Shown in pieces: positions 20,801-28,974 of a DNA stretch of 64,000 bases. The stretch comes from Agarophyton chilense. Taxonomy: Eukaryota; Rhodophyta; Florideophyceae; Gracilariales; Gracilariaceae. The notes under the pieces are model-generated. The model was not told the DNA's origin. It did no database searches and saw nothing but the letters and a program-made list of their open reading frames with translations. Location: positions 186,001 to 250,000 of the forward strand of contig JARGXX010000090.1 in assembly GCA_030374765.1 (NCBI GenBank). The letters are read 5' to 3'. How positions within the stretch are numbered: position 1 is the first letter of the stretch; every line of letters starts with the position of its first letter. The translations under genes and the position numbers were made by a program.

Positions 20801-22478
20801 GACAGATGCGTCGAGTGTGTCGCTTGGGGCCGTGTTGTCTCAGAAGAAAGAAGACGGTAGGATCCACCCCTTGCAGTTCGCTAGTCGCACGATGACTGCA
20901 GCGGAAAGGAACTATTCTGCATCTGAGAGAGAAGCATTGGCAGTCATATTTGCCCTGAAAAAGTTCAGAGTGTATCTTCTCTCCTCTGTTCCGTTCAAAG
21001 TTATTACGGATCATATGGCTCTCCGATATACCTTTCAGAAACGTGATATACATGGTCGCCTAGCCCGTTGGCTCGATTTCCTTGCCGAGTATGACTTTGA
21101 GATAGTATATCGGGCTGGGAAGGACAACGGTGCTGCCGACTATCTTTCGAGGATTCTCCATGGTGATAAGGTTGAGTTGCACGAGGATGAAGGAGACCTC
21201 GTATGCCTCATAGGTGACACTGATCAATTTCGTGGACTTGAACCATACTATGCAAACATTGCCCGTTATCTCTGTGGAATGTCAATGAACGAACATGACA
21301 GTCATGTTCGCCAAATCGTGAGACGGAATGCGAAACGGTTCTTAGTTTGGGAAGGAAAGCTATTCAGGCGCACTACAAAGGGTCTACAAGTCGTACCAGA
21401 TGTTTCTCATAGGCAGAGTATACTGAGGTCTTTTCATGACGATATCGGACACTGGGACGTCAAGGCTACAAGGAAGTTTATTACGGAGAGGTTTTGGTGG
21501 CCTACAATGTATCGAGAAACTGGGGATTACGTCAAAAGCTGTGACGCTTGTCAGAGGATGGCACCACTTCCACAGTACTATACTAGCCTTCACACACCGG
21601 TTTCGTCTCTGTTTGATGTGTTTTCAATTGACTTTGCCGGTCCTTTCCAGAAGAGCAAGGCAGGAAACCGATTTCTCTTGGTTTGTGTTGAGCATCTTAC
21701 TGGATGGCCGATTGCCGCCCCGACAAGGAATTCAACGTCAGAAACTGTAGTAGAATTTGTGAAAAGTGGAATCATCGCCCCTTTTGGCCTTCCCCGTGTC
21801 ATCGTATCCGACAATGCGACCTGTTTCACGTCCATGTCACTCGTTTCGTTCATGAAAGAGAAAGGAATCAAGTGGAAAACTGTTCTGGCTTACGCACCTA
21901 TGTCCAATGGTAGGGCTGAGAGAATGGTTGGTACACTTAAACGAGCTCTTGGAAAGACTGTCTTAGCCCGTGATTCAAGCTGGGATGATGACCTCCCTTC
22001 AGTTCTATATGGATATCGACGTCGCCATCTTGCCAGCGGAATATCGCCTTTTGAATTGCTTTATGGCGTGAAACCACGTATGACATCGTATGACTCGGGT
22101 GTGGCGGTGCAGCATGGGGAGTCTTCACAGATATTTAGGACCTTGGAGACTTTAGCTTCATCTAATCCTCGGGCAGCGCGTGCTGAGATGAGAGTTACTA
22201 GGGATATTCCGGAGAAGAAGATAAGAAAGTTCCAGGTTGGAGATGAGGTTTTGGTGGCGAAGGGGAAGGCGCTGAATACCACAGTGAAGTGGCCGGCATT
22301 CTCCTCAAAGTACTTTGGACCTTGCCGTGTTGTCCGTGCAGATCACCCCAGGTACACTTTGGTCTCACCACACAACCGCTATACTCGTCAAGGGATACAT
22401 TGTCGACGCCTCAAAATCTATCTGCCGCGACCATTGGACGCTAAGGTTTCCGGGTTGCCGCGGCGTAGCAACCGTTGA
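17865..22478 (+). CDS. Gag-Pol polyprotein of element C (intact, single frame)
   Basis: The ATG at 17865 (AAGATGG, strong context) lies in the last 12 bp of the 5' LTR, giving 1537 residues. An upstream in-frame ATG-type start at 17757 is less likely. Gag ends in two CCHC knuckles (CSYCRKPGHYASQC and CNRCGKMGHSEITC, from residue 241). Protease follows (LLDSGAVPN, Asp462), then RT (FCVDYRELN, MPFGLMNAPSTFQR, VYIDDVVIF with Tyr832) and RNase H (VETDASS, Asp981; REALAV; TDHMALRY). Integrase has a zinc finger (HDDIGH...CDACQR) and a catalytic triad Asp1256, Asp1316 and Glu1352 with 35 residues between the last two. There is no frameshift between gag and pol and no chromodomain. The stop lies 11 bp before the 3' LTR. 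Every key residue I checked is present. Confidence 0.96.
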   Translation: MAPTWYSRGGSSVEAGPSVTTFDGSSIDVVKFFFYFENVAMRGKSKEEMALELLGFLEKEAFEFYYDTYAVNGSLSEEAKDYESVKKTFINRFGEVKEPEEDIRLAISAKLDYGDLVGSMSYMDNLFQKAGFNAEAKFGLLKKAVMGYADLAQFVIFRGAENYDELKVQVKAFDTAKKTIGPHVSFFTPPKRIVPNPRILEGPSSSHGLESKVDKLADQLSQLSLMVKKSQTDRRDSERSCSYCRKPGHYASQCDSNPHRDTRCNRCGKMGHSEITCWRRIWPDEARKVSNNSEEQRETSNNDRKGPDPVSIVTEDSETTDVVAAMKRTVDGEALPKQLRSEGKAPIPFMLNPPLHEERVRRKKITEGKPRKQKQRKPKKENIPDHASKYNVITELANASSGITFGQLMRGDADDAKKQIRKLISRRSTVRRPFVGPVAKHPRRLKAVSVGIFGRETEALLDSGAVPNLFSKKLCEKLSLNPKETSKKITVANGDSASCRGVLHDVPVSFGGISVPLDFLVIEGPPFDVIIGCPTLEMLQACLDLGNQQVKMKIAGQKIILGFDYARVEAPDGEGSDTDSEDFTSDSDAAVEDTVSEDEELVVALTDKVRIDEDEIIPELNISGSDPQEELLLSKLSHIPTKEKGKFISSLKETNVIAWTLMDLRPADVPVSHSFELTINKPIYFRARRMCPRHNEFIREEIDLLLEAGIITPSASAWSFPVVIATKKDGSPRFCVDYRELNRVMKADRWPLPRMEEIFDNLGGCCFFTTLDLFTGYWQVKMSEECKEMTTFVCRYGTFMFEVMPFGLMNAPSTFQRMMDVVLRGLSFVRVYIDDVVIFSRSLEEHVRHIRSVLERISMHGLKLKLSKCFFALPKVHLLGHVIDASGVSVYQAKIDKIQEAPIPSTTTELRSFLGLAGYYRRFIRNFAETSAVLHSATSGNKTLTWTEDMLDAFHGLKKKLTQPPVLSFPDFEKPFIVETDASSVSLGAVLSQKKEDGRIHPLQFASRTMTAAERNYSASEREALAVIFALKKFRVYLLSSVPFKVITDHMALRYTFQKRDIHGRLARWLDFLAEYDFEIVYRAGKDNGAADYLSRILHGDKVELHEDEGDLVCLIGDTDQFRGLEPYYANIARYLCGMSMNEHDSHVRQIVRRNAKRFLVWEGKLFRRTTKGLQVVPDVSHRQSILRSFHDDIGHWDVKATRKFITERFWWPTMYRETGDYVKSCDACQRMAPLPQYYTSLHTPVSSLFDVFSIDFAGPFQKSKAGNRFLLVCVEHLTGWPIAAPTRNSTSETVVEFVKSGIIAPFGLPRVIVSDNATCFTSMSLVSFMKEKGIKWKTVLAYAPMSNGRAERMVGTLKRALGKTVLARDSSWDDDLPSVLYGYRRRHLASGISPFELLYGVKPRMTSYDSGVAVQHGESSQIFRTLETLASSNPRAARAEMRVTRDIPEKKIRKFQVGDEVLVAKGKALNTTVKWPAFSSKYFGPCRVVRADHPRYTLVSPHNRYTRQGIHCRRLKIYLPRPLDAKVSGLPRRSNR
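17877..17894 (+). other. Primer-binding site of element C (inside the coding frame)
   Basis: TGGTACTCTCGAGGAGGC begins directly after the LTR end CCCACA, with the TGG expected for pairing to a tRNA CCA end. It is translated as part of the Gag N-terminus. The primer tRNA was not identified. Confidence 0.5.
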
Positions 22479-22489
22479 GCTTGGGGCTG

Positions 22490-23634
22490 TGTGGGTCGCG
22501 GAACGTGTGGAATGTTCCGGCACTGCTGTAACACACGTGTAGGATGTGCCAGCAGCGCCGGGAGTTCCTACATCTTTGTTGACGCCGACGTTGCAGTGGT
22601 ATTCTGGTGATGTCAGGCGTAGTTGTTACATTTTAATTGGTTAGTGTGCTGCTGTACTGGCTTCTAGAAGCCAATAGAGTAACCTAGAAGCACACCGTAG
22701 TAATAAGTGAGTATCAATGCGTTGCAGCCCATTCTGTGGGTTCTAGATCTCTATAAAAGGGCCTCTGAAGTCTCCGAACACCATCTCGGACGACCTCAAG
22801 CCAACAAACACCCAATTCAACTATTTCCTTTGGCTTCGAGCCCTTCAACTATAACAAAAGGTGAGGCGTTTGCCGCCTAGGGTCCAGTGAGGCGCTTGCC
22901 GCTGGAGGAGCAACCCTATAATTATCTAAAATCGGTGAGGCGTTTGCCGCCGTATAGAGGACCAGTGAGGCGTTTGCCGCTGGAAGGTGCACCCTCTATC
23001 AGCCCACTGTACCGGTTGAAGCGCCTTTGGCGTGGACGGGAGACGGCTTGTGTGTACCAACGGTACTGCGTCTGGCAAGGGGTCCCCCACAGAGTGAAAA
23101 GCCTGTGTCGGTCGGTAAGACCTGGAGGATTCCTGGGATTCAGTACTGGACGGGAAGCTGCCGCAAGTGGTGCCGCGTAACCTTTCCTGCAAAAGGCCAG
23201 CTTGGGTATATGAGTGAAGGCATATCTCGCTGTCATTAGCTCTCCTCGGGAAGCCTTGTAGGGATTGTATACGCGTGCTTCTGGTTGGCGCAGAAGTACG
23301 TAGGCTGCAGAAATCGTCTCACATCCGGAGTGTCTTATCGGAAGTCGGGAGTCTGACTCCTAGTGACCATTGACATAAGTCTTTCGTTGCGTATCGTCCT
23401 AAGAAGATTTTGGAGAATTATCGCTAGGTTGAGCTTCGTTCTCCCCTTGTTATTTTATCTATTTTTATCTGACGGGTTGAGTATTCTCCCTGTCTTGCCG
23501 TTCTACTTATCTCTTTGCGAAACCGAACTACACTTATCTGTACGGGCCTTTTTTGGCTACGAGGGACTCCCATTTACATTGACTTTTACTGTCAAGTTGG
23601 CCCACCGCGTCACACTCCCAAGATGGCGCCCACA
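22490..23634 (+). repeat. 3' LTR of element C
   Basis: 1145 bp, differing from the 5' LTR by one noticed substitution near 23163. It is followed by GAATG, the second copy of the target duplication. Confidence 0.97.
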
Positions 23635-24300
23635 GAATGTATGGGAGGTTTTATCTCGTGCATTCTACGCAAATGCGAGGCAGTTTTCTGATGTAGAAAG
23701 CCTTAAAAACGCAATTGTTGAAGAATGGGGGAAATTGGGTCGATCTTTGAGGTATAATTTACTGAAAAGTATGGAGAAGCGTTGCTTACAAGTGCTAGAA
23801 AGGGGTGGAAAGAAGACGAGCGATTAAGGTTGTGTTTTAGCATGCTACAAATAAATTAATGTTACTTGTTCTATTCTAATTTCGCACTCTACAGTAGCCA
23901 TTTCCTGTTTTCTTGAGGAAAAAGTAGCGCTGAAAGAAGATGGCACAACTTTTGATACCTGTTTTATTGATTGTCCACGTCGACCGCCTCTCAATTGAAA
24001 CACTCCCCGGGAAGTCGAGAGTCATAAAAAATGTGGGGGTCTTTCTATTCTAATTTCGGTCACTGATATGACACCGATGTGTTGTCCAACACTAAAGGAC
24101 CGAAGCTTTGCGACCTGTGCTCTGCCCACCGGAAAGGGCCGATCGGGTCGGCAAATGCATTCCTCGTGCCAACTTCACAAAGAACCATGGTGTTTTTTGC
24201 ATCGTTCTGGTTAGCTAGCAACGTTGCATTCCTCTCAGCGTCGAAGGGAACAACGGGAATGCTGTCGTTCTGTGCGGAAATTGGCGAATCATTGTGTTAG

Positions 24301-25512
24301 ATGAAGACGAGCACGTTTGTCCCATCCTTGTCTCTCGTAACCGGAGCGACTCAGCATTCTCATTATTCACTTCGACTCTCTTGTCGGAGTAGTTTGCTTT
24401 GCACGACTGGTAGGAGAAAGCACACTCTCTTCTCACTCCAGAGAACAGTATGTTCAAACGATGGAGATTCACTGACACCAGATTCGAACAATGATGCTCC
24501 CACTGGGATTCCAACTAATCAAAGGTTTGACCAAAAAGTCGAAGCTACGCGGCGAAACTCAACTCCAGAATCGAGCAGGAGGGATGTAGATGGTACCGAT
24601 ATCGGCGATTCGAATGGGGGATTCCGTAGCGGTGGAAGCGCAGGTGGCAGCGGTGGTGGATCTGGGGGTGGTGGGCACGGGAGCTATGACGGGCACGAAC
24701 TGCCTGAAGATCTTCGGTCCGCATTGGCTTTCGGATCACTTTCTCAGGAAAGCCTGAAAAGGTATTTCGATGCCCTAAGGCACCCTATAATGCGACTTCT
24801 CATGACAATTCCTGCGTATCGAACTAGAGCGTTGGCAGATTCAGCTTTCTTTTTTAAGCTGATGGTTCAGGAGCTGATCGGGAATGGCACAGCTCTGGCC
24901 TCTGAAATAGCTGTCCGCGGGAAAGACATTGTTGATGAACTCGAATATGTAGCATCAGATCTCATTGTCGGAACAGTGGTTGAAGCGGCTTTTGTATGGC
25001 TTCTTGCTCCTACTCTTTCCCTTCCCACTTTGTCTGGGTCGTGGCTATCTCGCTTTCTTTCATCACTACCATCGCACGTATTCCAACCATCAAATGCGAT
25101 TCAACAATTCACATTAACCCAGCGTGCCGCATCTTTCTTGTACGCCGGAATGCAATATACTTGTATTGGTTTCGTTGCGGGAATTGTTGGAACTGCTATA
25201 ACGTACGGACTGATAGAGGGAAGAAAATGCGTCGAGAAAACTTATAAACCAGAAAGGCCCATGCCTGCTGTGATTCCGAACTCTGCTGCATGGGGAGTCT
25301 TTATGGGTGTTTCGAGCAATACACGTTTTCAGCTCGTAGAAGGCCTTGAGCTTGGAATTGCCAAGTTGTTTGCCGGAAAAGCCAAAGCCATTGTGACCGG
25401 CTCCATCATTGCGTTGCGGTTCGCAAACAATTATTGGGGCGGGGTCCAATTCGTACAGTTCTTTAGATATCTCGGTTTACATGCAACCGGTGAGGGAACA
25501 GATTCGCACTAG
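24301..25512 (+). CDS. RETICULATA-related (DUF3411) plastid membrane protein
   Basis: A 403-residue protein. The first 50 residues are Ser/Thr/Arg-rich with few acids, like a plastid transit peptide. A Gly-rich spacer follows (about 107-126), then a DUF3411 domain (about 133-392). Its signature includes ADSAFFFKLMVQE, RGKDIVDELEYVASDLIVGTVVE and NSAAWGVFMGVSSNTRFQ, with hydrophobic segments near 216-238 and 284-304. In plants this family sits in the plastid envelope and affects leaf cell development and possibly metabolite transport; the exact activity is not established. The start is set by an in-frame TAG directly before the ATG. It is tail-to-tail with the FKBP gene, 162 bp away. The name rests on family resemblance by eye. 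Confidence 0.85.
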   Translation: MKTSTFVPSLSLVTGATQHSHYSLRLSCRSSLLCTTGRRKHTLFSLQRTVCSNDGDSLTPDSNNDAPTGIPTNQRFDQKVEATRRNSTPESSRRDVDGTDIGDSNGGFRSGGSAGGSGGGSGGGGHGSYDGHELPEDLRSALAFGSLSQESLKRYFDALRHPIMRLLMTIPAYRTRALADSAFFFKLMVQELIGNGTALASEIAVRGKDIVDELEYVASDLIVGTVVEAAFVWLLAPTLSLPTLSGSWLSRFLSSLPSHVFQPSNAIQQFTLTQRAASFLYAGMQYTCIGFVAGIVGTAITYGLIEGRKCVEKTYKPERPMPAVIPNSAAWGVFMGVSSNTRFQLVEGLELGIAKLFAGKAKAIVTGSIIALRFANNYWGGVQFVQFFRYLGLHATGEGTDSH

Positions 25513-25674
25513 GAAGCTTCCTCGTCGGAGAATCTATGCACGATATGATCAGGAAAATACAGGCGATGTATCATGGGATGTTCATGAAGGCTTCTTGAGT
25601 ACTGGTACTGTCGAGTGCAGGCAATGGCATCTCAGAGTTACTTGAAAAGCGCTGAATATGAGTGTTTGTTCCAA

Positions 25675-26874
25675 CTACTTGAATATGTTGACATCTACTG
25701 GTTGGTCTACATATCCGACGTGAATTGCGCCTGAAATTAAGACGAAGTAAAAGCCAATTCCCACCAGGCCGGCAATGATGAAGAAAGTTATGTTCGGGTT
25801 GATCCACCACGGGGGTTTCTCTCCACTCTGACTTGCAAACGGACTGATGATGTAAAAGCGATCTAGAAATTTCATGCTCTTCTTCTTCTCTGCTTGTGTC
25901 TCTAGCCTTTTCTCGTACTCTCTCGCAATGTCCTCCGGGGTCCGAGCAATGTCAGGGTTAAAGTCTGCCACTTTCTTGATTTCGTCCTCGTCACCCCCGG
26001 CAAATGAGATCAGTTCAATCTCAAACGTCAGCACGGCGTTGCTTGGGATAACGGGAGGCATTCCCCTACGGCCATACGCGTAGCTTGGTTCAATCGTGAA
26101 CTGTGCGATTTCGCCTCTTCGCATAGTTGAAACTCCAGCTTCCCACCCTTTGATGACAGTACCGCTCCCGAGCACAAACTCGAAAGCTCCTCTGGAAGAA
26201 CTTTCGTCGAAAACAGATCCGTCTGCCAGCTTTCCCTGATATTGGACTTTGACGGTGGCACCACTTTCTACTACGTCACCTTGTCCTTGATTAATAATCA
26301 ACTTTGTTACACCACCATCACCGGTAACATTAACGGCCTCATTTCCTGTCTTTCGCATCTTTTCCGCGTCCTCTTCGGCATCCTTCTTTTCGAGCTCATC
26401 CTGTTCCTCTTTGAAAGGATCTTTCACGTCATCTATTCCAAATCGGATATCTACGGGTTCAAATTGTGTTGGAACTCCATCGTCAATGTCATCGACAATT
26501 CCTTCTGCGATGAAGTCTTCTCTTTTCTTCTTCGTAATATTCTTTAGTGTTGTCGGTTCTCGCCGTGTCCCAAGAGCCCGAGTTGCTCTCTGGCCGGAAC
26601 CCGTACTTTCGGAAGAATTGGATAATGAGGAGTCTGGTTGCTGCATGTCTTCTCCGGAGGATCCAGGAGATTTGTTTGAGCTTAGTGAATTTCGCTGTTT
26701 TGACGGTACACTCGGGCCGGCAGCCATTCCGGAGAACCCCTCAGATTTTGGGGTTGGCCTCTTCGGTTGGTTGGCTTTGGCAAAAGTAAATCCTCTTCGC
26801 TTGTGCGAGCATTTTTTGTCGGGAAGAGCTTGAGAAGATGTCCGTAGTGGACTGGCTACCACAAATGCTTCCAT
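25675..26874 (-). CDS. FKBP-type peptidyl-prolyl cis-trans isomerase with C-terminal membrane anchor, probably organellar
   Basis: A 399-residue protein. Residues 1-60 are basic and Ser-rich and look like a targeting leader. Residues 60-176 are Ser-rich then acidic and probably disordered. The FKBP domain spans about 187-291 and keeps the active-site set: Tyr212, Phe222-Asp223, Val-Ile-Lys-Gly-Trp (240-244), Tyr267 and the IPSNAVLTFEIEL end. A hydrophobic segment at 361-386 follows, probably a tail anchor. The enzyme speeds prolyl bond isomerisation during protein folding. A plastid (thylakoid or envelope) location is an inference from the leader and anchor. It is divergent from the hydrolase gene across about 700 bp. 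Confidence 0.88.
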   Translation of the reverse strand: MEAFVVASPLRTSSQALPDKKCSHKRRGFTFAKANQPKRPTPKSEGFSGMAAGPSVPSKQRNSLSSNKSPGSSGEDMQQPDSSLSNSSESTGSGQRATRALGTRREPTTLKNITKKKREDFIAEGIVDDIDDGVPTQFEPVDIRFGIDDVKDPFKEEQDELEKKDAEEDAEKMRKTGNEAVNVTGDGGVTKLIINQGQGDVVESGATVKVQYQGKLADGSVFDESSSRGAFEFVLGSGTVIKGWEAGVSTMRRGEIAQFTIEPSYAYGRRGMPPVIPSNAVLTFEIELISFAGGDEDEIKKVADFNPDIARTPEDIAREYEKRLETQAEKKKSMKFLDRFYIISPFASQSGEKPPWWINPNITFFIIAGLVGIGFYFVLISGAIHVGYVDQPVDVNIFK

Positions 26875-27573
26875 CGTACAGATGAAAGAACGCTAATTGT
26901 GAAAGAAAAAATACGTTTCTTTTCCCGAGGGAAGCCAGATGGCCGTGAGGGAGTTCCAATGCTTCAGCGCTAACAATCTGAACAGAGGTGCATGGCTTGG
27001 GCGACGTCCCGGTTGCTAAGAGAAGAACCGAGGGACGAAGCAAAATGATCTGTTGTCGTTGGTGTGTAGAAGCCGTGAAACAAAAGGATAAGCGAATCAG
27101 AGCTGCATGCTCTGAGCTGAGCTCAAAACAGAAATGACTGGTCAACATTTTGAGCATGTTTTACATACCGTTGGCAGACACTGTAGAAACGAGGACAGAG
27201 TACAGTGGGAGAGCGGTGTCCTTCGAATATCTATCCTACTGTGGCTCGTAACCAGCCATGCGCTCAGGTTGGGCCATCCCATAGAATGGTGCATTCGCGG
27301 TGCCAACCAGGACCGCTACTCTCAATGCGGCCGTGACCCGGAAGAACATAGCTTATTCACCGTGCCGTGTTACCGTTTTGTGAGATCATTGTTTGTAGAA
27401 CCAAGCAATTCCCCATTTCGTATTCGTGAAGAAGGCAGAACTCCCCCTCAAAAGACCAAGATTGGCATTACTGAAACTAGAGTGACGCCGATATCTAAAA
27501 TCTTATATCAGCATCGGCGCCCAGTTGGAATTGAACGAGACAATTCTCATCGCTTGCCATTACCAATCGCTAC
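26875..27573. other. Divergent intergenic region between FKBP and hydrolase genes
   Basis: About 700 bp separate the start codons of two divergently transcribed genes, so both promoters should lie here. I see no TATA box or repeat. A 166-codon frame at 27134-27634 overlaps the hydrolase start and matches nothing. Confidence 0.4.
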
Positions 27574-28692
27574 ATGGCTTCTCTTTCATTCGCAATTCCT
27601 TTGCCGCAAAATAGTCGCTCCCTGCATTTTTTAATCAATCATGACCCTCGTGCCAAAACAATTGACGGTGTTTACCCAAATGCTGCCTCTGTGGGTCCGA
27701 CTCTAAGAGAAAGAATGGGTCTTTCGGGTAGGAACGGACCAACAAGAGCACAATTGGACACAACAAGTTATGCGCCATGTGTGCCTGCAGAGGCTGCCGT
27801 AAAAATAGAGGACCCCAGAGCTCAAGCCATGCTGCAACGTATTGAATACACACCAATTCAAACAGATTTACCAAAACAGACAATCCATACCTCTCATGTC
27901 AATGTATCTAGCTCAAAATCTGCTGAATCAACAAAGCTAGTCTTCTTGCACGGCTTCGACTCTAACATGTTGGAATATCGTTTCATACTACCATTACTGG
28001 AACAGGAAAATGCACGAGCCCATTTTGTTGACATTCTAGGCTGGGGTCTCACCGAGTGTCCCACCGTGCCGGAATTCAGGTACGGTCCAAGTGCAAAACG
28101 CGAGCACCTCCGAGCGTTTGTTGACCAAGTCGTAGGAGGAGGGCCTCTAGTTTTGATAGGAGCATCTATAGGTGGTGCTATTGCCATCGATTTCGCCCTC
28201 AATTTTCCTGATCTTGTACAAGGGATGGTGCTGTTATCACCGCAGGCATTTGTGGATAAACCGTCCTCCCCAGTGATGAATATCGGCGGTCTGGCCGGCA
28301 TGGGGGCGGAAGTGTTGCGCTCTAGATGGCTGCGTCGAATGGCAGGGCAAATGTCGTACGAAAGCCCCGAACTTCGCAAAAGCGATGACGTGTTGAAAAT
28401 TGGTGGTTTACATTGTCAAAGGCCAGGGTGGAAGGAAGCGGCCGTCGATTTCATCAAGGGGGAGGGGTATTGCGTGAGCAGCCGCGTGCGAGATGTAACC
28501 TGTCCAACATTGGTGATGTGGGGTGAGCAGGATCGAGTGTTACCGAAGAAAAACGCAGAGCGGTTTGTAGAGGAAATGACCAACTGCCGCGTGCAGTATG
28601 TGGAAAACTGCGGACATTGCCCACATATCGAAAAACCTTCATTGGTGACAGATAACATTCTAGAGTTTGCGCGCAGCGGATGGCACGTTTGA
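27574..28692 (+). CDS. Alpha/beta hydrolase-fold protein, possibly plastid-targeted
   Basis: A 372-residue protein with a complete catalytic set: nucleophile elbow GASIGG (Ser198), acid in MWGEQD (Asp320) and GHCPHIE (His348). The oxyanion-hole region FLHGFDSNMLEYR lies near 124-136. The hydrolase core spans about 120-368. The first 110 residues are outside the fold and begin with a Ser-rich leader, consistent with organelle targeting. The fold covers esterases, lipases, dehalogenases and others, and the sequence does not show the substrate. The next gene converges on it from the right, with 282 bp between the ends. Confidence 0.88.
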   Translation: MASLSFAIPLPQNSRSLHFLINHDPRAKTIDGVYPNAASVGPTLRERMGLSGRNGPTRAQLDTTSYAPCVPAEAAVKIEDPRAQAMLQRIEYTPIQTDLPKQTIHTSHVNVSSSKSAESTKLVFLHGFDSNMLEYRFILPLLEQENARAHFVDILGWGLTECPTVPEFRYGPSAKREHLRAFVDQVVGGGPLVLIGASIGGAIAIDFALNFPDLVQGMVLLSPQAFVDKPSSPVMNIGGLAGMGAEVLRSRWLRRMAGQMSYESPELRKSDDVLKIGGLHCQRPGWKEAAVDFIKGEGYCVSSRVRDVTCPTLVMWGEQDRVLPKKNAERFVEEMTNCRVQYVENCGHCPHIEKPSLVTDNILEFARSGWHV

Positions 28693-28974
28693 GCATGGAG
28701 GTAATAAAATAGTGCTGAGAAAACCGAAACGACGAAAGGGAGTTGCGTCTGTTTGTGCACGTACTTACGAGCGGGATGTGTTTGGCGCGGGCTTTTGCGA
28801 GGGCGAGTCTGTGCGCATATTCCACACAGCTACGCAGCGTAAGCAGTGTGCAAGTCTACAAGATATTAAACAAGAATATGCAGTGATCATGTACAATCCG
28901 AAACCAGAGCGAAGAAGGGAAACAAAATCGAACAGGAAAGAGCTCAGACAAGAATAGAGAACGCGTGGCAACGG

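Larger units (their letters stand above)
16732..23634 (+). mobile_element. Element C: intact, recently inserted Ty3/gypsy LTR retrotransposon
   Basis: Two 1145-bp LTRs with TGTGGG/CCCACA ends flank one uninterrupted Gag-Pol frame. The 5-bp target duplication GAATG is perfect (16727-16731 and 23635-23639). Reading the LTRs side by side I noticed one substitution (ccAcaag near 17405 versus ccGcaag near 23163). Near-identical LTRs, intact enzyme motifs and a perfect target duplication point to a very young and possibly mobile copy. It sits inside the Tc1/mariner transposase. There is no chromodomain and no antisense gene, so it belongs to a lineage different from A and B. Confidence 0.97.
15977..23826 (+). 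pseudogene. Tc1/mariner transposase, decayed and interrupted
   Basis: The frame starts at ATG 15977 with a Tc1-like N-terminus containing several stops. It continues through MIPRRVQQILS and KAPKLTLKHVEARLNLAR (to about 16407) and resumes in GLGAFCDDGYRTQ and SWVFEQDNAAIHR (second catalytic Asp region). It reaches LNLIENVW at 16731, where element C interrupts it. After element C the same frame continues from 23640 as EVLSRAFYANARQF...SMEKRCLQVLERGG to the TAA at 23824-23826. Between QWSK and NDLHKEEK (about 16400) the stretch that normally carries the first catalytic Asp (SDE.F) is missing. With that loss, the stops and the insertion, it is certainly inactive. Confidence 0.75.
15757..24065 (+). 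mobile_element. Tc1/mariner DNA transposon, inactive, split by element C
   Basis: Removing element C (16732-23634) and one GAATG copy leaves about 1.4 kb with a broken Tc1-type transposase. Candidate ends are TACAGTAC at 15757 and TTCGGTCACTG at 24055-24065. The motif CGAAATTAGAATAGAA (or its reverse complement) occurs at the right end twice, near 23868-23885 and 24045-24058, and once near the left end at 15847-15862. This resembles the paired transposase-binding repeats of IR/DR-type Tc1 elements. The DNA is AT-rich, unlike its neighbours. The ends are approximate because the left outer repeat has diverged. Confidence 0.65.

Noticed and set aside
27134-27634. 166-codon plus-strand frame
   Set aside because: It overlaps the hydrolase start in another frame, has no motif and lies in the divergent promoter region.
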